A stretch of DNA of 20,791 bases from Willaertia magna (Eukaryota > Heterolobosea > Eutetramitea > Acrasida > Naegleriidae), in NCBI GenBank assembly GCA_902984215.1, contig CADWAF010003124.1, forward strand, positions 1 through 20,791. Direction: 5' to 3'. Made by a program: the position numbers and the translations under genes. The notes under the pieces were generated by a model. That model did no database searches. It saw nothing but the letters and a program-made list of their open reading frames with translations, and was not told the DNA's origin. Every line of letters starts with the position of its first letter. Within the stretch, counting starts at the first letter, position 1. Below, piece by piece: positions 9,240 to 18,840 of this stretch.

Positions 9240-10180
9240 TATGTTGTTTTTTTTATTTAATTTAATAAAATAACTATTATTATTAAATAAATTATTTAAT
9301 TCTTCATTTTCATTGTTTTTATTTTTATTTTCATTATTTTTAATATTTTTATGTTTTAAATTTATTAAATTAATATTAAATTCTTGATTTCTAAGTTGTA
9401 AAATATTTTTAATTGAATTAATAATATTTAATTTATTACTATTTGTTTTAAATCTTAAATTTTTATAAACATTTTTTAATTCTTCTTTTTTTAATTTATT
9501 TAATTTTAAATAAGATAAATCAATATTTTTATTTAATTTATTTTCATTACAAATATCAATTTCAAATTCACTACAATTATTACTTCCATAATCACTAAAT
9601 TTCATTTCCATAGATTCATTTAATTTAAAATTATTATCATCACTCAATTTATCTTTATTTTCAAAATTAATTTCTAATTTTTCTTCTTCATAATTATTTT
9701 TTAAACTTAATTTGTCGTCTAATTATAAAGTTTGTTATTGAGATTATTGTAATTGAGATTGTTGTAACTGAATATGTTTTAATTAAGAATATTTTAATTG
9801 AAAGTATTTTAATTGTGATTGTTTTAATTAAAAGTGTTTTAATTGATTAATAGAATTATTTAAAGTATTAAATTGTAAATTGTTATTTAAAAATTGACAA
9901 ATTTTATTATTTTATTTATTGATAATAACTTTTTGTTTTTTATTGTAATAGATATTTGAAATTTAATTTTTAAATTATAAAAAAGTATTTTCTAATTTTT
10001 TAAAATCATCAACTAATTTATTAACTTTATTAATTTTGTTGACATAAATGTTGAATTAATTAATTAAATTAATCTTGTTATAAACTTAAATTTTGATTTC
10101 TATTATTAATATAAATATTCAAATATTTAATATTGAGATTTTTTACTGTTAAAAAATTTATTAATATTGAAACTAAGTAT
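9237..10180 (-). pseudogene. N-terminal region of the pogo-like protein: coiled, Q-repeat, acidic and SAP-like segments
   Basis: Frame reading KLVDDFKKLENTFL and NKKQKVIIN, then eight five-codon repeats of the type Q-L-K/Q-x-x, then an acidic Asp/Glu/Asn-rich linker (MEMKFSDYGSNN, FEIDICNENK), then LSYLKLNKLKKEELKNVYKN with NKLNIINSIKNIL, which resembles a SAP DNA-binding motif (helix-extended loop-helix, Leu-rich). An ORF without stops spans 9237-9719. It joins the HTH part after a shift at an A run near 9245-9255 (reading KKQHIDADFEKE). No ATG start was found; a shift near 10070 precedes a further possible coding stretch to about 10180. Function: probably DNA binding or oligomerisation of the transposase. 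Confidence 0.5.
9726..9845 (-). repeat. Eight copies of a 15-bp coding repeat (QLxxx)
   Basis: On the minus strand the units begin at 9845, 9830, 9815, 9800, 9785, 9770, 9755 and 9740, with a ninth partial start at 9725. The first codon is CAA, TAA, CAA, CAA, TAA, CAG, CAA, CAA, TAA in that order; the second is TTA in all but one unit (TAA). The repeat encodes a Gln/Leu-rich, probably helical, stretch. It shows inside one gene that TAA stands where CAA/CAG stands in sister units. Confidence 0.85.
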
Positions 10181-10464
10181 TATTTGATTATACTAAGTTT
10201 AACAATATATAAATGTAATATGTTTTTTTATAAAAGTTTTTTATTAAAAAAGAAAAACTATTATTATTCATTTTTTTTTAGTAATACTTTTTTTTAAATT
10301 AAAAAAAACTATAGCTTTTAAGTTTTTTTACTTGTTTACAAAAAAACTTTTTTAAATATACATTTCTTATAAAAATTAATCATCATATTATAATAAATTT
10401 TAAAATATACTTTATAAATACTATTAATTAATGATTTATTATTAAATTTATTAATTCTAATAAA
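10181..10464. other. AT-rich spacer between two transposase remnants
   Basis: A/T runs with several AAAAACT/AGTTTTT inverted fragments around 10235-10350, including a TAGCTTTTAAG segment. These could be remains of transposon ends, but no convincing pair of terminal inverted repeats can be built with either neighbouring element. Confidence 0.3.
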
Positions 10465-11320
10465 TTATTTAACAAATAAAAAAACTAATTTACATAAATT
10501 TAATTCTGAGGAATATGTTAGAAGAAATATAATATAAATATTATTACTAGATAATAAATACATTAAATTTTTATAAATATTCAATCCTGTAAAAATAGAA
10601 GTATTATTATAAATTAATACATCACCAGAAACTAACAATTTATCATTAATAAAACTATAAATTGTTTCTAAAAATGTAAATTAATTATTAGTATTGTAAT
10701 AATAAGTAAAAGTTAATGAATTGTTATATTGTAGACTAGTTAATAAAGTAATATTTAAAGTAATTTTTAAATTTTAATATTTAGTAACAGTAATTTTAAA
10801 TTTTTTTACTCCATCCTTTATTTCTATACATTTACTTAAAAATAAAATGATATTCATTTAAATATTTTAATTTATCCATCAGAAAATTTAATAAATAATT
10901 ATAAATAACAAAATAATATTCAAAATAATAAATAACATTACTATATTTAAATTTTAAAATATTTTTTCTTTCAATTACTTTGTTTATAAAACTTTATTGA
11001 TAAAAAATTTTCTTTATTCAATTAAAAAAAAATTATATTTAAATTTTTTTAATTTATTAGAAAATTCAGTATTAATTAAAGTTGATTTAGTTAATACTAT
11101 AATATATAATAAAATTTTAACAAAATTAGTATCTTTAATAAAATATTTTAAAAAATATAAACTATTTTATTTATTAAAATTATTTATTTTAAATTTATTA
11201 TATCAATAATAAAATAATATTCTTGAAATACTATAAATATTATAAATATTTTTTAATGTAATACATTTTGTTAATACATTAATAATTATATAACATTTAT
11301 ATTTAATTCTATCTTTTTTA
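10465..11320 (-). pseudogene. Tc1/IS630-type (DDE_3) transposase relic
   Basis: Minus-strand frames read an HTH-like N-terminus (YIIINVLTKCITLKNIYNIY, SISRILFYY), then FLMDKLKYLNEYHFIF with RNKGWSKK, where DDE_3 proteins have FxDE and RxxGW, then FTFLETIYSFINDKLLVSGD running into VLIYNNTSIFTG (normally a DN..IH motif), then ILFLLTYSSELN-type sequence (IIFLLTYSSELNLCKLVF) where YSPELNPxE is expected, ending FVK-TAA at 10465-10467. The first Asp survives; the second is Asn, the last Glu is Lys, and both conserved Pro are Ser/Leu. Each is explained by G-to-A or C-to-T. There are a few in-frame TAA and one or two frame changes. Clearly dead. The start is uncertain. Confidence 0.7.
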
Positions 11321-11814
11321 CTTTAAACAAGTATTTTTTTTATTTTTTATTGTAAAATTTTATAAAGTTAATTAAAAAAAATAAATAATAATGTTTACGA
11401 AAATAATAATTATTTAAATAATTATTTATAGCCTCAAATTTTTTTAATCTCAATTTTATTTTATATAACCTCAATTTTAGTCTTAATTATAGCTTTAATA
11501 ATAATTTTAATTATTTATCTCCTTAATATCATCTACATTATATCAAGGCTTTGTAGATAATAATAATAATTTTAATAATTTCACCTCCTTAAATACTATA
11601 ATAAAAACAAAATATAGGGATGAAAATGTAAATAATAAATATTATTATATATTATATATTATTATATTTGTTATAATCTAGTTGAATAAAGATATTTTAA
11701 TAATTATATTATAAATATTGATGAGAAAAGTAATAAAATAATTTGTAAAGACAAATATTTTTAAAAAAAATATTTTACTTAAAGTAAATAAAATTTTTAA
11801 AATATTCATTAACC
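11321..11814. other. AT-rich intergenic stretch, no gene recognised
   Basis: It holds a thrice-repeated CTCAA(A/T)TTT element at 11430-11500 and a hydrophobic 43-codon frame (11433-11560), which is what A/T-rich DNA yields by chance. The stretch at 11580-11620 is slightly richer in C and G. No RNA gene or repeat array was seen. Confidence 0.3.
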
Positions 11815-12560
11815 CTAATAACATTCTTAACAGTTCCATAGTTTTTAATCTTTTTTACTTAATTTTATTTGTAAAGTATTTATATAATATACTTCAAAGT
11901 TATATGTTTTTCAATAAAACAATAGAGTATATTTATAAAAACTTCGCAAAAGACTATTCTATATATTATAAAAAGCCTAAAAACAAAAAAAATACTACAA
12001 CCAAAATTCAATATTACCTGCAACAAATTTATAATGCTTTCTTTCACATTTATTAATTACATCTCCAAAAACATCATAAACAAGACCAAATCAAAGAAAA
12101 CTAAATCACTATCATCATCTAACCAAAATACCAACTCTAAAATATCCAAACCAAGAAAAACAAGAAATACACTAATAACTATTCCAAAACAAACAAAACA
12201 ATTTGAAACAATTATAAACAATCTTTCACCATTGATAAACATTAATAAACAACTTTTAAAAAAATATCATCAATTTAGGTCTTACATAAAATTTTGTGAA
12301 AATGCTAAAGTAATTTTAAATAATAAACTTCAATCACAATTCAGTAAATTTAGTTTTTAACTATTTTTAGAAGTATGTTATTAGAAAATTTTAGATAAAT
12401 ATTTTTTACATTAATTTTGTTTATCTTAGAATGCTAAACAGAAGTGTATTGAAGAAGGAAAAGTAAAATTTAGGAAATGGTGATCAAAATTAGTTTAAAA
12501 GAGATTATGGTTTTGGAAATAATTATTTTTCTTTAATGAGATCATTTTATGTTGAATTGT
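11815..12560 (+). pseudogene. Unidentified Ser/Lys/Asn-rich protein, broken frame; intact 108-codon core at 12034-12360
   Basis: An ATG-started frame of 108 codons (12034-12360) encodes a basic Ser/Thr/Asn/Lys linker (KTKSKKTKSLSSSNQNT, SKPRKTRNT) followed by a helical KQLLKKYHQFRSYIKFCENA segment. Past its TAA the same frame continues through further TAA/TAG/TGA as NAKQKCIEEGKVKFRKW and KRLWFWK, which looks coding. Upstream, another frame reads FFNKTIEYIYKNFAKDYS and TKIQYYLQQIYNAFFHIY (about 11900-12055), suggesting one gene with a shift near 12050. The local base composition is richer in C than the flanks. No family is recognised. It converges on the next minus-strand frame. Confidence 0.4.
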
Positions 12561-12594
12561 GTTTTGTTGTAAATTGTAATGATAATAGAATGTA

Positions 12595-14999
12595 TTATTA
12601 TTACAAATAAGTAACTCAATCGTTATTTATTGATAATATTTGGATTGATACTTGTTAAAAAATTGAATATGTAGAATAGTTACTACTTTGAGAATAAAAT
12701 ATTTTTGTTGACTTCAATAAATTAATAAATTCTTTTTTCTAATTATCCATTCTTTCCAGTCTTAAAAGATATTTAATTATTTTTTATTCATCCCAATCAC
12801 ATGTTAAATCTAACTTTTCTTCTACTAAATTACCAAAAAAAGAAAGATTAAATTTAATACATAAATAAATTTTCCTTTGACATTGTAAAAACACTTGTTT
12901 TATTTCAAAAATCGATTTTCTAATTAAAATTACTTTCTTAATTGCTAATAAATGGTCATTATGAATATTTTTAGTACCTTGATTTTAAAATTTTAATAAA
13001 TTACCAAAGTTAAATAAAAGTGTTAACAAATGTACAACTAAAATATGAATATAATAAGCAAATAAAAATGAACTATAATATATATTAAGAAATCTACTAA
13101 GCTATTTACATAAAAATTTAATTCGTTCATAAATAATCAAATTATTTTCATTAATATCTGTTCCTTCAATATAATTAAAAATAAGAATTCTTACAATTTT
13201 CTAAATTAAAATTTCTAAAGAATCTAAATTGTTTTCAAATAGTTCAATACTGATTAATAAAGAATTTATTCGGTTTCTATTCAAATAAAACAACTCAAGT
13301 ATATATTGATCAAAAAGATTGTCATCTTCTGCTATTTTATTTCTAAACTTAAATTGAGTAAATGTTTTAATGTTTTAATTTTTTTTTAATTTATTTCCAA
13401 GTTTAGTAACAATTTACTTTTTTTATAAATTATAGTAATAAATTAGATATAACTTTTATTTTTAAATGAAAAGTACATATCATTGTATTTACTTTTACAT
13501 TTAAAATATTCTCAAATTTATATTTTAATTTACGATAACTATTAAAATTATTGTTTTCTAATAAATATTCAAAATGATGCCTATTATTTTTATGTATTCA
13601 ACAAAAAAGACAAAATCAACTATTTTTTTAAATTAATAATTAATTTTAATGCCTTTAAATCATTAATTATCTATAAAATTAAATTATAATTTTTTTGATC
13701 TATTATCAATTTATTTTTAATAATATCATAAAGTCTATTAATATAATTGTTAAACAATTTAGTTAAAATTTCTTCTTTTTCTTTTTCTTTTTCATTATTA
13801 ATTCCAATAATTAAATGTGATTCTCGTGATTGTGGAGATAGTTTAATGTTAAAAATAGATAATAAAGAAACTAAATATGAATTAGTCCCTTTATTTATAG
13901 ACAATTTAGTAAATAATATTTCAAGAATGACTCTTTTGTTGTTATTGTTAATATTTAATAAATCTAATAATAAATGATGTGAATTAACATATAAAGAATC
14001 ATCTTTTAAAAACTTATAACATTAAGCAACTAATTCATTTATTTCTTTTCTAATATTGAAAATGATATTTTTACATAGAATAATGTTATTTAAACCAATA
14101 AAAGATCTTAAAACGTTATATTAATTATTAAAATTATATCTTTTAAATATACAATTTCATATTTTGTTGTTTTTAAAGTTATTTATAAAGTAAAATTATT
14201 TACATAACTCTTAAGATAAATTACAAATTGATAATAAATTTTATCATTTGTACCAACAATTATATAAATATATTTTATTAAATCTTTTAATTCACTTACG
14301 TTTCTCTTAAAATAAAAAGCTAAACATTTAAATAAAATCATCCTTAATAGAAACAAATAAATTTAAAATTAATTTAAAAATTTTTTCTATGTGATTGTTT
14401 CTATATTGAGTATTAATTAAATCCTATAATCTTTTTTTAAAATTGGATTTTGAAGTTATAAAGTTATTTTTACAATAAATACAATAACATTTAAATGCTG
14501 ATATATCAATAAATTGAGAAGTGGAGTTTGATGTATTTGTTGTATTTATTGGTTGGTTCATTGAAAAATTATATAAAATAAACGCTATCCAATTAATAAA
14601 GTCATCTCTTTTTATAAATAACTTTAATGCCCACATAATAATAATATAAGTATGTTCATTAAGTATTGTAAAATATAAAAATTCTAGAGACAATTTATCT
14701 TTAAAAGATAATGGATATGCATTTAGATGATAATTTTTAATTAATTGTGTTATATTAATATAAAATTGATCATTAATAAATGTTGTCTGTAAAATATTAA
14801 TATTAAATAAATTACTTTCATCATATGATCTTGTTAGTAGTTTAGTTTGTCCTTTGGATGTAGTGATTTGTTTATTTTTAAATATTTTTTTAAAAGTATT
14901 TCTTTATTTGCACTTAAACTAAAAATTTGGGTCAGAAATTAGGTTTGGGGTATATTGATTATTGTTAATTTAAATTGAGTTTTTTTTGTTTAAAATTAT
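12595..14999 (-). pseudogene. Unidentified 2.4-kb ghost gene, minus strand
   Basis: A protein-like frame runs about 800 codons in three blocks (14999-13640, 13630-13435, 13430-12595), each one base apart, the second change falling at an A run. Within the first block about 15 TAA/TAG/TGA interrupt 450 codons with no indel. Stop-free parts include 14424-14693 and 13671-13904. Visible features: two Cys clusters, CYCIYCKNNF near 14470-14500 and FCLFC near 13600 with HHFEYLLENN and MICTFH behind it (zinc-ribbon-like), a charged EKEKEKEE stretch, and long amphipathic helices (DQYILELFYLNRNRINSL, TCDWDE). I do not recognise the family; a transposon-borne protein is likely from the setting. A palindromic TATA-containing motif lies about 40 bases upstream (15037-15050). 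Confidence 0.5.
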
Positions 15000-15036
15000 T
15001 ACTATTATTTCTAAATCTTAAAAAGAAATTAAAAAA

Positions 15037-15060
15037 GTATAAATTTATACAGTTTTTAAA
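15037..15060. repeat. Palindromic motif GTATAAATTTATAC plus tail, copy 1
   Basis: A perfect 14-bp palindrome followed by AGTTTTTAAA. The whole 24 bases recur identically at 20746-20769. It lies just upstream of the minus-strand ghost gene, so it may be a promoter or a transposon end. Confidence 0.6.
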
Positions 15061-15113
15061 TTTTTAAAAATGCTTTAATAAATAATTTTAAGTAAACTAA
15101 AAAAATTAAAAGA

Positions 15114-15126
15114 GTATAAATTTATA
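15114..15126. repeat. Palindromic motif, diverged copy 2
   Basis: GTATAAATTTATA followed by G instead of C, 77 bases from copy 1. The preceding AATTAAAAGA matches, in inverted orientation, the sequence beside the copy at 20522. Confidence 0.5.
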
Positions 15127-15856
15127 GTTTTTGAATAAAAAATTTATTATAATTTATACATATATAAAAATATCAAAATTAAACAAATATTACTATCTTT
15201 AAAAAACAAGTATAAAAAAATAACTAATTATTAACTCATCTATTTCTATTACGAATATAATTTAATAATTTAATATAGAATTTCTTTTTACAACAAAGTA
15301 GTTTGAAAATAAAGATTAAAAATGTTTGATCTTTGAAATATGTATAAAAGTTATAGTTATTATTTTTAAAAAATAAATAAAACTAAAGTTTAGAAATATA
15401 TAATTATAAATATTAAATAAATCAATATTTTATAACAAGTTTACAACTTTTTAAAATTGATTATACTTAATATAATAAAATTTATGCAAATATAAATTTA
15501 TTTTTAATTTTAAAATCTATTTTTCAAAAATATAGTAATCAATTATAGAATATTATAGAAAAATATAATATTAAATTAATTAAAAAAAATAATAAAATTA
15601 TTTATTAATAATTTGTTTATTTTTATTTATTTTTATTTAAAAAATTTAAATTTATAGATTTAATTTTTAAAATTTATTCTTTTTTATTTAATATAAAAAT
15701 TCTTTTAATAATATAAATAAATACTCATTGGTTTTCAAGAAGAAATAGAAATGAATATATATGTATTTTTTATGAATGTAATTTTAAAATTATTATTAAA
15801 TTTCAAAATATATTAAAGAAATGTAATAATAAAAATAAAAATTTAAAAAATAAAAA
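15127..15856. other. AT-rich intergenic stretch, no gene recognised
   Basis: Mostly A/T runs and short Asn/Lys/Ile frames broken by stops in all six frames. No domain, tRNA or repeat array was seen. Confidence 0.3.
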
Positions 15857-15869
15857 TTATTAGCATTAA
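15857..15869. repeat. Probable 13-bp target-site duplication, left copy (LINE-2)
   Basis: TTATTAGCATTAA, identical to 19473-19485. It directly adjoins the 3' tail of the minus-strand LINE-2. Confidence 0.6.
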
Positions 15870-15902
15870 AGTTTAAAATTTAAAGTTTAAAGTTTATTTA
15901 TT
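15866..15902 (-). repeat. LINE-2 3' tail of TTTAAAC-like units
   Basis: Minus strand reads ATAAACTTTAAACTTT and then AAATTTTAAACTTT, about four imperfect seven-base units ending at the 13-bp duplication. Short tandem tails are typical of several LINE groups that lack poly(A). Confidence 0.55.
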
Positions 15903-16139
15903 ACAGACTATTTTCTGATGTTAAAAGCTTTAGAATTGTGTTTGCTTTTTTTTATTTTTGAATGGAGTGAGGTAAAAGAAAAAAAGATGAAAGATTGTGA
16001 AGTAATCTTTTATTATATGTTTTATTCTTGTGTATTGAGAGATAAATGAAAGATTATATAGTAATTTACTTGTTTTTTTTATTTTGATATATCAAAATCT
16101 TATAGTATTTAAAATTTCTTCTGTTACCTTGAGGTAAGA

Positions 16140-16437
16140 ATTATATATATTATTTTAATCGTTTATTATTTTGCCACATATTCTAATTTCTTTATTAAAT
16201 TTATCAAATAATGTCCTTAATTATGTTGTTTCTGAAATATCATCTCTATTATTTTCTTTATAAGATTTAATAAATTTTTTAAATCTTTTATTCTTCTTTA
16301 CTTTTAATTTTTTCTTTATCTCTTCTTTGCCAATAAACTTTATGTTGTTTGAGGCTAAGAATATAAAGTTTATTAGTAATAATATATGAGAGAAAATCAA
16401 AATTGAATTCGAAGGATTCAAATTTGATTTTATTGAG
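16140..16437 (-). pseudogene. LINE-2 C-terminal tail
   Basis: Continues after the knuckle in two possible frames: LNKIKFESFEFNFDFLSYII with LYILSLKQHKVYWQRRDKEK, or the 66-codon frame 16221-16421 ending in SYKENNRDDISETT. Either suits a basic C-terminus. Before it ends, a short palindrome TTACC-TTGA-GGTAA lies at about 16125-16138 in the 3' untranslated part. Confidence 0.35.
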
Positions 16438-16662
16438 TTATTCTCTTCTATTAATAATTTTCATAAAAATATTCTTACTCTGGGATATATTGAATTTTGT
16501 AATAATATAGTTTTTTAATAAATGTTTAACTTTTTTCTTTTTACCGCAGACATGACAATTTATAATTTTTTGTTCATATTTATATTTAATAAAGCCATTA
16601 TTTTTATAGCTAATATTATTTAAAATTATAATCTTCTTTATTTGTTCTTTTTTTATTAGCAA
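16438..16662 (-). pseudogene. LINE-2 C-terminal CCHC-like knuckle
   Basis: NCHVCGKKKKVKHLLKNY has C-x2-C-x7-H-x4 followed by Tyr where the last Cys is expected (16507-16509, TGT to TAT). The spacing is identical to the intact knuckle of LINE-1 at 5599-5649. The flank reads FIKYKYEQKII upstream and NIFMKIINRRE downstream, ending in TAA. One frame away from the RNase H part. Confidence 0.6.
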
Positions 16663-16670
16663 TTAAAAAA

Positions 16671-17118
16671 CTATAAGTATTGAAAATATATTCTTGATAA
16701 GATTATGTCTTCATTAACTAATTCGTTTGTTTTCTTTGAGAGTCCTTTAATGAGTTGAATATTAATTTTTTTGTGTTTTATAATTTTTTTAAAAATTCTG
16801 CAAATAATCTTATATTTGCTTCTATAATTTCTATTGCTCAAAGCACTAAATGCTATATTTGAGTTTATGAAAATGTTAGTAGAGGATTCTTTAGGTAGTT
16901 TCATAATTGTTTATAAAATAGTAAAATTTTTTTTTCTTATTATTCATACCTTTCTCAAAACTAAGTCTTCTATTAAATAAACGAATCTTACTATTTTTAT
17001 GGGCTCTAATATGAATACTATTTCTTAACTAATCTTTAAAACAACTACCATCAGTATATATATAGAAAAAATTGAATTTTCCAATTTTAGAATACTTTTT
17101 CTTTATGTTACATTTACC
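16671..17118 (-). pseudogene. LINE-2 RNase H domain
   Basis: LYIYTDGSCFKD carries the first catalytic Asp (17050-17052) intact. NIFINSNIAFSALSNRNY matches the xDSxxAL motif with Asn in place of Asp. INIQLIKGLSKKTNELVNED matches GHxxxxxNExAD with Asn for the final Asp. Two of the catalytic acids are therefore changed, each by a G-to-A in a TG context. The frame changes once between YTDGS and the second motif, in an A/T-rich stretch near 16920. Part of 16671-16904 is stop-free from an internal ATG. Confidence 0.65.
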
Positions 17119-18258
17119 TTATTTAATATGGAATAGTCTTGTAATATTACATATTTTTGTAATGAAGTTTTTATCTTTAAATTTAATAGAATTAAAGTAT
17201 GTTTTCTTAAAGCAATACTTAATCAGCTTAGACTTGTAATTAAAATAGTTGAAAAAAAATCTTATATAACAATTTTTTATAATCTCTTCTACTTTAGTCA
17301 ATTCAAATTCACTTTCACTTAGATTTTTATAAAAGATATCAAAACTTAATTTTTTATCCAATCTTGCTTTGATTTTAATAATACTTTTAATAATTATATC
17401 TATTTTTCTAAGCATACTCGGTTCAAATTTCTTGTTTCTATATAAATAAAATATTTTAAATAAAATTTTACTATTAATTACTAAGTTCAATCTATAAACT
17501 TGAATAAATTTTAAAAGTAAAAAAAAGGCAATTAATTTAATTTTATTTAAAAGCATTATAATATCAATAGTACTTCTAGTATAAAAAATTATGAATTCTT
17601 TAGTTGATCTTCTTATGTAAGGTAACATAAATTTTATTAATAATGGCCTTAATTATAATTCTATAAATCACAAAGAGGATACTTATTAGTTTAAGATCTC
17701 TAAGAGAAGAGGGAATAATTTTTTTAGAAATTAATTTAATCTATGATTTTTTCTATAATTCTAGCATTTAAATTCTATTATTCATAATGTCATTTATGAA
17801 ACAATCTAATTTCTTATAAAATAATTCACTTCTATTTTTATAAAATTTAAATGTAGCTCCATAATAATCATACTTTTACTTTTTGCTTTTAAAATTATTT
17901 TTTAGATATCTAATTTGTTCATATTATCTAAAACAAACTCTTCATTAACTAAATCCTTATTAAATTTAACGTTACAAAAAGAAGTCTTTTAAAATTTCTC
18001 TTTAAAATAATTTAATACTTAAATTGGAATTACTAAAGATAACTCTATTTTAATTAATATTTTTATGTTTAAAAATTTTATCAAAATTAAAAATTTCAAA
18101 ATTGTCAATATTATTAATTTTTCTAATTCTTTCTTTTTTAGCTTTTTTATTCTTAATTTAATTATGTTTTTAAGCTATTTCTTTAATTTGACTCTATTTT
18201 CTATTAAGGAATCATAATTTGTTCTATTATAAAAGTATTTGATTTGAAACATGTTATT
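17119..18258 (-). pseudogene. LINE-2 reverse transcriptase, fingers and flanks; palm motifs missing
   Basis: After a linker (NIDNFEIFNFDKIFKHKN), the segment NEEFVLDNMNKLDIQK-like to MELHLNFIK matches the start of LINE RT domains (E..ai..lk...G.D), with the Gly-Asp pair lost. KFMLPYIRRSTKEFIIFYTR and STIDIIMLLNKIK match the region before motif A. The 169-codon ORF 17119-17628 then moves straight into KFEPSMLRKIDIIIKSIIK, so motifs A (FD), B (QGD) and C (xxDD) are absent. It ends in NCYIRFFFNYFNYKSKLIK. Inactive RT. In-frame TAA/TAG/TGA are frequent between 17640 and 17850. Confidence 0.55.
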
Positions 18259-18840
18259 TTATAGTTTTTTTTTGACAATTTTTTTTTCTAAGTCAATTCT
18301 ATTTATTTTATCTTTGAAGAAAATTTGTTTAGAATGTTTTAGTTTTTTAAATTTTTGTGTGATTTTATCCATAAAATTGACTTCATTAATGAGAATTTTA
18401 GTTATGTTAATTATATCTTGTATTTTTTTATTGTTTATTCTAAGTATAACATGTTTAAAGTTATTATTATTATAATTCAATTTGATATTAATATAATTAT
18501 AATCTAAAAAAGGTGCATCTTTAATATTGATATTAGAAATAAAACAATTAGAAATAATATTATTTGGTCTTAATGATTTGTTTTTCTTATTAAAAATTAG
18601 AATGGCATTTTCGAAGAAACCTCTATTTAAGCCTATTTCCTCAATAAACTCTGCCCACAATTTATCTTTTTATGTAAATTGTTTTTTTATATTTTTGTCT
18701 AATATAACATTAAAGTTATCTATAATTAAAATAGAATAATCTACGTATTTTTTGACATAATTTTTTATTATTATCATTATTTCTTCATCAATTTTTGAGA
18801 AACCACTTTTTGCATAATTATAAATATTCATTATCTTCTT
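18259..18840 (-). pseudogene. LINE-2 APE-type endonuclease, C-terminal half
   Basis: IMNIYNYAKSGFSKIDEEI corresponds to the NVYAP region of LINE endonucleases. YSILIIDNFNVILD corresponds to the GDFN motif, but reads DN where GD is expected, so the catalytic Asp (GAC) has become Asn (AAC) and the Gly (GGT) has become Asp (GAT), both G-to-A. Downstream, KLWAEFIEEIGLNRGFFENA fits the helix before the SxxD motif. Stop-free over 18259-18660 (133 codons), with one TAA just upstream. The stop at 18259 is a TAA after which the frame stays protein-like. Confidence 0.65.

Noticed and set aside
9726..9845. CRISPR-like or minisatellite array
   Set aside because: Units are 15 bases without spacers and keep a codon phase inside a gene, so this is a coding repeat.
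10997..11209. Plus-strand 70-codon frame rich in Leu/Phe/Lys
   Set aside because: It lies antisense to the DDE_3 transposase relic and has only A/T-driven composition.
11393..11560. Short frame with two very hydrophobic stretches (possible membrane protein)
   Set aside because: Ile/Leu/Phe-rich frames arise by chance at this A/T content; it has one TAG, no ATG in frame and no homologue in mind.
18251..18739. Two plus-strand hydrophobic frames (18251-18475 and 18527-18739)
   Set aside because: They are antisense to the LINE-2 endonuclease, which has recognisable motifs.
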